From contig JADDPY010000113.1 of assembly GCA_016781635.1 (NCBI GenBank), forward strand, positions 1-11,955: DNA of 11,955 bases. Direction: 5' to 3'. This document shows, piece by piece, positions 1 through 5,130 of the stretch (positions are counted from its first letter, which is position 1; every line of letters starts with the position of its first letter). The stretch comes from Rubrobacter sp. GTDB lineage: Bacteria > Actinomycetota > Rubrobacteria > Rubrobacterales > Rubrobacteraceae. Position numbers and translations under genes: made by a program. Under the pieces are notes generated by a model, which ran no database searches, was not told the DNA's origin, and was given only the letters and a program-made list of their open reading frames with translations.

Positions 1-371
1 ATCATGGCCTGGGCGATGATGAACGCCCCGATAAACAAGAAGATCGTCGAGGAGGCGAAGGCCCCGAAGACAACGTCCCCGGAGGCGACCCCGAAGATGA
101 TGCACAAAGCCAGGGCGAGCACGGCCGTCACCGGGATCGGGATCGGCTCCGTGAGCCAGTAGATGATGACGAACGCGAAGACCGCCGCTAATGCTTGTTG
201 CTCCGGTGGTAGCCCCAACGGCAGGAGGTACAGCACGAGGAAGACCAGCGGGCCCAGAAACAAACCCACGGTCTGCCGTATTCGCTCGAAACGCTCCTCG
301 GCCGGAGAAAGCGTCTCCTTCTGCTCGCTCAGGGTCTTGTAAGTGCCCCCGGGCTTCGTCGACTCGCTCAT
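1..371 (-). CDS. SLC13/DASS-family sodium:anion symporter, N-terminal part (runs off left edge)
   Basis: Only the first 123 residues are in the window; the frame is open to base 1. The family imports di- or tricarboxylates or sulfate with Na+ across the cytoplasmic membrane. A charged cytoplasmic tail of about 33 residues is followed by hydrophobic segments near 35-53, 60-74, 78-98 and 107-122. The motif YWLTEPIPIPVTAVL (71-85) matches the conserved W-x-TE-x-IP-x-P-x-TA signature at the start of the transport domain in SLC13 proteins, and the later FLFIGAFIIAQAM stretch also fits. The ATG at 371 is well supported: a strong Shine-Dalgarno (AAGGAGG, bases 386-380) sits 8 nt upstream. It lies downstream of the glutamate-cysteine ligase gene on the same strand but is 122 bp away with its own possible promoter, so it need not be co-transcribed. 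The substrate cannot be told from this fragment. Confidence 0.87.
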   Translation of the reverse strand, partial: MSESTKPGGTYKTLSEQKETLSPAEERFERIRQTVGLFLGPLVFLVLYLLPLGLPPEQQALAAVFAFVIIYWLTEPIPIPVTAVLALALCIIFGVASGDVVFGAFASSTIFLFIGAFIIAQAM

Positions 372-440
372 GCCTCTCTCCTCCTTTTTGCCGCGAAGAC
401 CGCGTCGGTCCCCTTGCCCTCCCCGATCCACCCGTATGCC

Positions 441-460
441 AATGTACAAGTATAGCTATC
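441..460 (-). promoter_or_regulatory. Candidate promoter of the SLC13 gene
   Basis: On the minus strand a TATACT hexamer (bases 454-449, 5 of 6 matches to TATAAT) lies in the gap between the ligase stop and the transporter start. It would give a leader of about 70 nt. The -10 overlaps an 8-bp palindrome, ATAGCTAT (452-459). No good -35 is seen at 16-18 bp, so the call is tentative. Confidence 0.35.
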
Positions 461-493
461 AGCGAACTCCGGCGTGCCGAGCTCCGGTCCTCC

Positions 494-1588
494 TCAGGCG
501 GTGCCCCGCACGAGGTCTTCTACGACCCTCTCCATCGTGCCACCGTCCGCAAGGATGGACCTCTGCCGCCCTGCACCGTTGCCCCGCTCTGCTATCTCGA
601 TCACCCCCGCGAGTTCCTCCTCGCAGCCGAGATCCTGCGAGACGGACCCCAACTCCTCGACGAGGCTCCGCGCAGCGTCCCTGGCCTTCGTGGAGCATCC
701 GCTGGCGAAGTCGTGGAAGGTGGCGTCGAGGCCGTAGCGCGTGGCGCGCCACTTGTTCTCGGCTGTAAGGAGTGGGTCCTCGGGGGCATTGTCGTTCCCT
801 ACCGCGTGGGCCACGAGGCACTGTACGAGGGCCGTAAGGGCGCACGTGCGAGTCGGGTCTGTTTGGGCATCGAGGACGCGCACCTCCACGGTGCCGAACC
901 TCGGGTGGGGGCGCACGTCCCACCAGCACCAGGTGTAGTCCGGGATGCTTCCGGCGGCGACAAGCCTCTCGATGTGCCCCTCGAACTCGCCCCAGGTACG
1001 GAAGGCCGGCGGGAGCCCCGAACGCGGGAAGAGGTCGAAGATCTTGATGCGCGTCGAGGCTAGACGGGTGTCTCTTCCGCGCCAAAAGGGGGAGTTGGCC
1101 GAGAGGGCTATAAGGAGCGGCACATGCTTAGCGAGAGCCCCGACCGCGTGGATCGCCCCCTCCTCATCGGGTACCGCTACGTGGACGTGTAGCCCGTAGA
1201 TGGCCTGCGTCCTCGCCACCCAACCCATCTCCTCTTCGACCCTCCGGTAGTGCTCCCCCTCGGAGACCGGCCCGTCGGAGGGGGCGCTGAACGGGTGCGT
1301 CCCCGCCGACGCAAGCAGAGCCCCACCCTTCTCGGCGAGCCCCTTCACGCGACGTCGCAAACCCGGCAACTCGGCCGTTAGCCCGGAAACGGTTCGGTAG
1401 ACCGGCGAGCGCATCTCGAGGCACGAGCTCGAGAGCTCGGAGGTGACGAGGTGCTCATCTCCGGGGCTTCTCGCCGCAAGCACGGTATCGATAAACGAGG
1501 CCAGGCCGAGCGTCTCGTGCCCTAGGAGTTGGAACTCTTCCTCGACGCCAACGGTGTACGGCGCGGAAGCGCCAAAGTTCGTCTCCAT
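494..1588 (-). CDS. Glutamate-cysteine ligase type 2 (YbdK/GCS2 carboxylate-amine ligase)
   Basis: The predicted soluble enzyme of 364 residues is close to the usual length (about 370) of the GCS2/YbdK family, which joins the gamma-carboxyl of glutamate to cysteine or a similar amine using ATP. Family motifs are intact and in order: GVEEEF (14-19), ELSSSCLEMRSP (51-62), GTHPF (96-100), GLHVHV (132-137), SANSPFWRGRDTRLAS (163-178), WWDVRPHPRFGTVEVR (222-237) and NKWRATRYGLDA (278-289). These supply the acidic metal ligands and ATP-binding residues of the fold, so it should be active. The ATG at 1588 puts GVEEEF at the usual distance from the N-terminus. No clear Shine-Dalgarno precedes it; a TAGAGT hexamer ends 6 nt before the ATG, which would suit a leaderless mRNA. 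No glutathione synthetase or ergothioneine (egt) gene is nearby, so the product (gamma-glutamylcysteine or another gamma-glutamyl amide) is not fixed by context. Confidence 0.93.
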   Translation of the reverse strand: METNFGASAPYTVGVEEEFQLLGHETLGLASFIDTVLAARSPGDEHLVTSELSSSCLEMRSPVYRTVSGLTAELPGLRRRVKGLAEKGGALLASAGTHPFSAPSDGPVSEGEHYRRVEEEMGWVARTQAIYGLHVHVAVPDEEGAIHAVGALAKHVPLLIALSANSPFWRGRDTRLASTRIKIFDLFPRSGLPPAFRTWGEFEGHIERLVAAGSIPDYTWCWWDVRPHPRFGTVEVRVLDAQTDPTRTCALTALVQCLVAHAVGNDNAPEDPLLTAENKWRATRYGLDATFHDFASGCSTKARDAARSLVEELGSVSQDLGCEEELAGVIEIAERGNGAGRQRSILADGGTMERVVEDLVRGTA

Positions 1589-1594
1589 ACGTCT

Positions 1595-1600
1595 ACTCTA
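1595..1600 (-). promoter_or_regulatory. Possible -10 element for a leaderless ligase mRNA
   Basis: On the minus strand TAGAGT (1600-1595) ends exactly 6 nt before the ATG at 1588. Transcription starting 6-7 nt after the hexamer would begin at or next to the A of the start codon. The lack of a Shine-Dalgarno fits this. No convincing -35 is seen. Confidence 0.3.
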
Positions 1601-1619
1601 GCAGTCCTGCTTGGTGACA

Positions 1620-1660
1620 CCGGACCCTGCTGCTACCAGAAGAACGGTTGCCCGGTCCGG
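1620..1660 (-). terminator. Inverted repeat after the membrane-protein gene, candidate terminator
   Basis: Perfect 7-bp arms CCGGACC (1620-1626) and GGTCCGG (1654-1660) enclose 27 nt, within which GCTACC and GGTTGC can add an imperfect inner stem. The structure fills about half of the 79-bp gap just after the stop of the unknown membrane protein, the right place for a terminator on that strand. No T-tract follows, so it would be a U-less hairpin. It would separate the membrane-protein transcript from the ligase gene. Confidence 0.4.
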
Positions 1661-1667
1661 CTACCGT

Positions 1668-2516
1668 TTACCCGACGCGAGGCCTGCGGTTGAGGACCGC
1701 CTGAATGCGGCGGGCCTCTTCCAGGTCCCGGACGGCGTCCCAGAGCTCGCCCTCCGGCACCGTAGCATGCCAGTGGTCGGACCTGTACCCGTAGCGCCGC
1801 TTGAGGCTACGAACGGAGTCTCTGGTGTACTGCAGGGCGAAAAGGAGTTTGCGCATCTCGTTGGCCCGGCGCGGGAGGAGGTCGTGGCGGCTCTCTGTCC
1901 ACCAGGAGATCTCTGGATGGGCCTCGTCGTCCTGGCCTGGCCCGCTCGAGGAGAGTATGAGGCTCGTCTCCCACTCCATGCGAAGGACGTCCATCTCGAA
2001 GGTTCCTGGCAGCACGTTCAACGGCCCGAGGGAGAACGAGTCGTCGGCTTGGAACCCGAAAGTTCCTTCCAAGAGAGCCCTCAAGCGCCCGGCCCCGAGG
2101 TTCTCGTAGCGGGAGCGAAGGGCGAGAAGCTGCTCGTCCGAGTAGGCCTTCAGACCATGCATGGTCGGGCGCTTGGGGTCCAGACCGCCGCGGCGGAGAA
2201 CCCTGGAGAAGGATTCGTACGAGCGCAGGCTCTTCAGGATCCAGACTAGATAGCCCCCCAGGCCCAAAAACAGGCCGAACGCCATCGACGCGTAGAACGC
2301 TTCCGGTGGCACCTCGACGCCATGTCCCTCGACTATGCGCGTCCCGAAGAGATTGTAAAAGAGAACTACGGCGGTAGTCATTGCGATAAACGCCACGAAA
2401 CCGAGTATAAGGAATGCTCCGAGGCGCCTGATGGGCTCGACGCACGAAGACGCGAGGCCCTCCCAAGCAATCCGCTCCTCGGCCAGTCCAAAGGAAGCTG
2501 TCCCCAAGCTTTTCAC
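1668..2516 (-). CDS. Unrecognised two-helix membrane protein
   Basis: This 282-residue protein has no domain I can name. A short soluble N-terminus is followed by two clear transmembrane helices at about 33-57 and 75-95, joined by a polar loop of some 17 residues. A basic stretch after helix 2 (KSLRSYESFSRVLRR) suggests that the roughly 185-residue C-terminal part is cytoplasmic. That part is rich in charged residues and Trp, with possible helical segments at 127-150 and 215-240. There is no signal peptide, cysteine cluster or nucleotide-binding motif. The GTG at 2516 starts directly after a -10-like TATACT with a 6-nt gap, which supports both this start and a leaderless transcript. It lies 79 bp upstream of the ligase gene with a hairpin between, so the two are probably separate units. 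It is real by length, hydrophobic pattern and codon use, but its function is unknown. Confidence 0.82.
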   Translation of the reverse strand: MKSLGTASFGLAEERIAWEGLASSCVEPIRRLGAFLILGFVAFIAMTTAVVLFYNLFGTRIVEGHGVEVPPEAFYASMAFGLFLGLGGYLVWILKSLRSYESFSRVLRRGGLDPKRPTMHGLKAYSDEQLLALRSRYENLGAGRLRALLEGTFGFQADDSFSLGPLNVLPGTFEMDVLRMEWETSLILSSSGPGQDDEAHPEISWWTESRHDLLPRRANEMRKLLFALQYTRDSVRSLKRRYGYRSDHWHATVPEGELWDAVRDLEEARRIQAVLNRRPRVG

Positions 2517-2522
2517 GAACGA

Positions 2523-2555
2523 AGTATAGCCTCAACCCACGCCTCCGGTTGGGTT
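2523..2555 (-). promoter_or_regulatory. Promoter with overlapping inverted repeat for the two-helix membrane protein
   Basis: On the minus strand TATACT (2528-2523) lies 6 nt before the GTG start, placing the transcript start at or beside the start codon. Just upstream is a perfect 6-bp inverted repeat, AACCCA (2534-2539) and TGGGTT (2550-2555) with a 10-nt spacer, extended by CTC/GAG with one bulged base. It covers about -18 to -39 relative to the inferred start, a typical repressor or activator position. No canonical -35 is present. Confidence 0.45.
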
Positions 2556-2657
2556 AGAGATTACCCAAGAGCGTCACGGGAGGGTTTGCGTCTCGTTTCG
2601 CTGCGCACCGGTACGGGTAATGCTGCGGCCCACGACACAACGATGGCGAAAGGACGC

Positions 2658-2843
2658 ATGGAAAATTACGGTAGTTTAAAAGCCTCAAGGGAAACGGCAA
2701 GCCAGGAGCGCTCCGGGGAATCGGGGATTATCGTGTTCGGCGGGGGCGGCTCCGGACCCGGATGCCTTTTCTGGATCCTCATCAGCATAGTACTCAGTGT
2801 CACCCTGACGGTTATCGCCAACCTGCTCTTCATAGTGTTCTAG
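2658..2843 (+). CDS. Small glycine-rich single-helix membrane protein
   Basis: A 61-residue protein with a charged N-terminal half, the segment GIIVFGGGGSGPGC (23-36), and one hydrophobic helix from about 37 to the C-terminus. The layout, a short polar head, a run of glycines and a tail helix ending at the last residue, resembles small uncharacterised membrane proteins of high-GC Gram-positives; that is general recollection, not a search. The ATG at 2658 was chosen for the AAAGGA just before it (2649-2654, spacing only 3 nt). The ATG at 2643 (66 residues) and the GTG at 2733 (36 residues) are alternatives in the same frame. The frame is open further upstream, but that part looks like non-coding sequence. 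The gene converges with the DUF2225 gene and is transcribed away from the two-helix membrane protein. Function unknown. Confidence 0.6.
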   Translation: MENYGSLKASRETASQERSGESGIIVFGGGGSGPGCLFWILISIVLSVTLTVIANLLFIVF

Positions 2844-2860
2844 AAACGCCTTATCGCCAC

Positions 2861-2873
2861 GCGGATATTCCGC
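2861..2873. terminator. Weak hairpin between convergent genes
   Basis: GCGGA (2861-2865) and TCCGC (2869-2873) form a 5-bp stem with a 3-nt loop in the 62-bp gap between the small membrane protein and DUF2225 genes. It could end either transcript, but it is short and neither side has a T-tract. Confidence 0.2.
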
Positions 2874-2905
2874 CCTACGCCAACTTCTGCAAGGAGGCCG
2901 GGCGG

Positions 2906-3574
2906 TTAAGCAGCCTGTTCCCGGGCGAGCTTCGTCTGGTCTTTTATAAGGCGGTCGAGCCAGGCGAGGGTCGAGTCGCCCTCCACGATGCGGCCGGCGT
3001 TGACGTACCAGTTGAGCGCCTCCCGGTGGTTGCCGAGGCGGCGGTTGAGCTCCCCGACGAGGTAGGTGGTGATCGCGAGCTCGCGCCCGGCGAGCGTCTC
3101 TTCCTTCAGCGCCCGGATAAAGTAGCGGACGGTCCGGAGTTGGAAGGTGCTCTCGAAGGGGCGTTCCCCCTCCTTGCGGCAGACCCAGGAGGCGCGCAGG
3201 CACAGGTCGCCGAGCTCGCGGGTCGGGAGGGCGCGCTCCTGGCCGCAGATCTCGGCAGCGTGGAAGGCGAGCCACGGCGGCGGGCTCGCGCGGAAGACGC
3301 GCAGGAGGCCGTCCTCCTTCAGGCGCTCCTCGAGGCCGTAGAGCTCGGTCGAGGTCGGGTCTATCTCGTCGAAGTCCTCGCGCGCCGCGAACGAGCAGAC
3401 CGGGCACATCGTCACCTCGCTCTGGATGATGCGCGAGCCGTCGGACAGTCGGCCGGGGAACTTGGGGCAGAGATCCGGCTCGCGTCCCACCGTCGCGTAG
3501 GTAGCGACGCGCGACGCCTGAAACACATGCCGGCACACCGGGCACCGCGTGTAGATGTGCTCGACCCTAGCCAC
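2906..3574 (-). CDS. DUF2225 family protein with paired CPVC motifs
   Basis: A 222-residue soluble protein matching what I know of the DUF2225 family: an N-terminal metal-knuckle region followed by an alpha-helical, TPR-like part. CPVC at 11-14 and CPVC at 57-60 probably bind a zinc ion together; DLCP at about 34-37 adds a fifth cysteine. The phrase around the second knuckle (SEVTMCPVCSFAA) fits the family pattern. The C-terminal half contains repeat-like text such as YLVGELNRRLGNHREALNWY (171-190), typical of a tetratricopeptide helix pair. The family's role is not established. The GTG at 3574 was chosen because it places the first CPVC about ten residues from the N-terminus, as is usual. 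A TTG at 3619 would add 15 residues (237 in all); neither start has a convincing ribosome-binding site. The upstream neighbour is divergent. Confidence 0.82.
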   Translation of the reverse strand: MARVEHIYTRCPVCRHVFQASRVATYATVGREPDLCPKFPGRLSDGSRIIQSEVTMCPVCSFAAREDFDEIDPTSTELYGLEERLKEDGLLRVFRASPPPWLAFHAAEICGQERALPTRELGDLCLRASWVCRKEGERPFESTFQLRTVRYFIRALKEETLAGRELAITTYLVGELNRRLGNHREALNWYVNAGRIVEGDSTLAWLDRLIKDQTKLAREQAA

Positions 3575-3674
3575 GGCCCCAAGCTGTAAGAGATGGAAAA
3601 CGCAAAAGTCTAAATTCAACCCCCAAAGTTTTACGAGTTTACCATAAGCCGCATGAGCCTCCGTCCGTCGCCTG

Positions 3675-3689
3675 TATACTCCCCGGGAG
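3675..3689 (+). promoter_or_regulatory. Promoter of the small 66-residue protein gene, with palindrome at the start site
   Basis: TATACT (3675-3680, 5 of 6 matches) would start a transcript near 3687 and leave a leader of about 37 nt with its own ribosome-binding site (AGGGGA, 3709-3714). An 11-bp odd palindrome, CTCCC-C-GGGAG (3679-3689), overlaps the end of the hexamer and the inferred start site, a possible operator. No good -35 is seen. Confidence 0.4.
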
Positions 3690-3723
3690 GGCGTTGTGGG
3701 GTACTTCTAGGGGAAACGAGACT

Positions 3724-3924
3724 TTGGAGCGGCGCACCAAGAGCGATGCGGAGGTCGCGTTGGAGTTGATGCGGGTCGTCCTGGATCAGGCCGGCAACCG
3801 CCGCCTCTCGCCGACCCGAACCCTCGCCCTCTACCACCTGTGCAAGGAGGCGGTCGCCTACGACCCCGAAGGCCCCGTAACTGCCGACTACCTCGAAGAG
3901 AACCTCAAAAAACTCTTTCAGTAA
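3724..3924 (+). CDS. Small hypothetical protein, 66 residues
   Basis: I do not recognise this protein. It is predicted soluble and largely helical, with a basic start (ERRTK), a Leu/Val-rich amphipathic helix at 8-22, a second helix at about 31-44, and a C-terminal helix after PVTADYLEENL. It carries one cysteine (C40) and no metal-binding cluster. The TTG at 3724 was chosen because AGGGGA (3709-3714) sits 9 nt before it and the inferred transcript starts near 3687. A TTG at 3694 in the same frame (76 residues) would sit only about 7 nt into that transcript with its purine run too close. It lies upstream of the BMP transporter operon on the same strand, but that operon has its own strong -10, so a functional link is not shown. 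Its stop codon sits in the loop of a hairpin. Confidence 0.65.
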   Translation: MERRTKSDAEVALELMRVVLDQAGNRRLSPTRTLALYHLCKEAVAYDPEGPVTADYLEENLKKLFQ

Positions 3925-3940
3925 AGAGTCCTCGAACTCT
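3907..3940 (-). terminator. Minus-strand terminator-like hairpin with a competing second hairpin
   Basis: ACTCTTT (3912-3918) and AAAGAGT (3923-3929) form a perfect 7-bp stem with a 4-nt loop. Read on the minus strand it is followed by six T residues (3912-3907), the form of an intrinsic terminator for antisense transcription entering from the transporter operon. On the plus strand the second arm can instead pair with ACTCT at 3936-3940 (AGAGT, 6-nt loop), so the two hairpins exclude each other. The first stem has only two GC pairs and overlaps the coding end of the small gene. Confidence 0.35.
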
Positions 3941-3978
3941 GGTGGCGGCTTCCATAGCTCTTCCAGCGTCTCCAAGAG

Positions 3979-4015
3979 CGATAACGTATCGTTGTGTGCG
4001 AGCGGTCCTTATAAT
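3979..4015 (+). promoter_or_regulatory. Promoter of the BMP transporter operon with candidate operator
   Basis: A perfect TATAAT lies at 4010-4015, the best -10 in the window, giving a start near 4022 and a leader of about 32 nt. At about -31 to -43 is an inverted repeat, CGATA (3979-3983) ACG TATCG (3987-3991), occupying the place of a -35. No TTGACA-like hexamer is seen at 16-18 bp, so the promoter may depend on an activator or be blocked by a repressor at this repeat. AAGGGAG (4039-4045) is the ribosome-binding site, 8 nt before the ATG. Confidence 0.6.
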
Positions 4016-4053
4016 ATGGGCGGTTCAGGTGCTTACCGAAGGGAGCTTGTCGT

Positions 4054-5106
4054 ATGCGGAACCCCAAACTTCTCGTTCCTTTGGTGTTGATCGCGACCCT
4101 CATTGCGGCCGGTTGCGGCGGCGGTGGTAGCGGTGGTGACGAGGGTGGGAACGGCGGCAATTCCGTGCGCGCGGCCATTGTCACGGACGTGGGCGGCCTT
4201 GGGGACCAGAGCTTCAACGACTCGGCCAACGCCGGGCTCGAGCGGGGTGGCAGCGAGTTGGGCGTGGAGACGAGGGTTCTCGAATCGCAGTCGCCGACGG
4301 ACTACGAGAACAACCTCACGCAACTCGCGGACAACGGCTTCTCGCCCGTCTTCGCCGTCGGGTTCCTTATGACCGACGCCGTGAACTCGGTGGCGCCGCA
4401 GTATCCGGACACGAACTTCGCGATCGTGGACTCCGTGGTCGAGGCCGACAACGTGGCGAGCCTGACCTTCCGGGAGGGTGAGGGGGGTTACCTTGCTGGT
4501 GTCGTCGCGGGTCTCATGACGCAAGAAGACACGGAGTACACCTCCTCCGACGAGAAAGTGGTCGGTTTCCTCGGCGGTCAGGAGGGGGCGCCTCCGGTCC
4601 AGAAGTTTCAGGCCGGTTACGAGGCCGGGGTCGAGGCGGTGTGCCCGGACTGCGAGGTTATCGCCCAGTACGTCGGTAGCACGCCAGACGCGTTCAACGA
4701 CCCGGCGCGAGGGCGCGAGATCGCCTTGCAGCAGATAGACCAGGGGGCGGACATAATCTTCCACGGCGCGGGTGCTTCGGGCGCGGGCCTCTTCGAGGCG
4801 GCCGGCGACCGTAACATCTTCGCTATAGGGGTCGATTCCGACCAGGCCAGGCTCGTCCCGAGCGCCCCGATCCTAACGAGCGCCATCAAGCGGGTGGATA
4901 ACGCGGTCTTCCAGACGATCGAGCAGGCCCAGAACGGCGAGTTCCCCGGCGGGCAGGTGGTCGAGTTTGGCCTGGAGGAGAAAGGCATCGCCCTCGCCCC
5001 GTTCGGCAGGTTCGACGATCAGGTCCCCCAGCAGGTCAAGGACCGGATTGATGAGGTCCGTCAGGGGATTATCAACGGCGAGGTAGAGATCCCCGAGGCC
5101 CCTTAA
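4054..5106 (+). CDS. BMP-family (PnrA-like) nucleoside-binding lipoprotein of an ABC importer
   Basis: A 350-residue precursor. The signal peptide (basic MRNPK, hydrophobic 6-18) ends in a lipobox AAGC with the lipidated cysteine at 21, followed by a glycine-rich tether (22-36), so the mature protein is anchored to the outer face of the membrane. The rest is the two-lobed BMP fold (Pfam Bmp): it begins VRAAIVTDVGGLGDQSFND, includes the conserved SFND segment that lines the ligand pocket in PnrA-type proteins, then VGFLGGQEGAPPVQKFQAGY, IFHGAGASGAGLFEA and IGVDSD. Characterised members bind purine or pyrimidine nucleosides; the ligand here is inferred only. It is the first gene of the operon, the normal position, and the ATPase gene follows after 24 bp. 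A short hairpin at the stop codon (5100-5111) could help keep its level above that of the membrane subunits. Confidence 0.95.
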   Translation: MRNPKLLVPLVLIATLIAAGCGGGGSGGDEGGNGGNSVRAAIVTDVGGLGDQSFNDSANAGLERGGSELGVETRVLESQSPTDYENNLTQLADNGFSPVFAVGFLMTDAVNSVAPQYPDTNFAIVDSVVEADNVASLTFREGEGGYLAGVVAGLMTQEDTEYTSSDEKVVGFLGGQEGAPPVQKFQAGYEAGVEAVCPDCEVIAQYVGSTPDAFNDPARGREIALQQIDQGADIIFHGAGASGAGLFEAAGDRNIFAIGVDSDQARLVPSAPILTSAIKRVDNAVFQTIEQAQNGEFPGGQVVEFGLEEKGIALAPFGRFDDQVPQQVKDRIDEVRQGIINGEVEIPEAP

Positions 5107-5130
5107 AAGGGTAAAAGGAAGCTACTCTGA

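Noticed and set aside
1424..1439. 16-bp palindrome CGAGCTC-GA-GAGCTCG in the ligase gene
   Set aside because: It encodes the conserved ELSSSCLE motif, with Ser and Glu/Leu codons that naturally give GAGCTC repeats. A 2-nt centre is too short for a full hairpin.
2322..2657. Upstream extension of the small membrane protein frame on the plus strand
   Set aside because: Most of it lies antisense to the N-terminal part of the two-helix membrane protein and crosses its promoter. The composition does not look like protein until the glycine-helix part.
3724..3924. Idea that the 66-residue protein is an antitoxin or part of a toxin-antitoxin pair
   Set aside because: No partner gene overlaps or adjoins it on the same strand, and it has no recognisable DNA-binding or toxin motif.
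4008..4040. Partial likeness to a purine riboswitch (ATAATATGG followed by TTACC) before the nucleoside importer
   Set aside because: The bases flanking the ATATGG cannot form the P2 stem, no P3 stem or loop with the conserved GTAAA follows, and the space before the ATG is too short for an aptamer plus expression platform. The TATAAT reads better as the -10 element.
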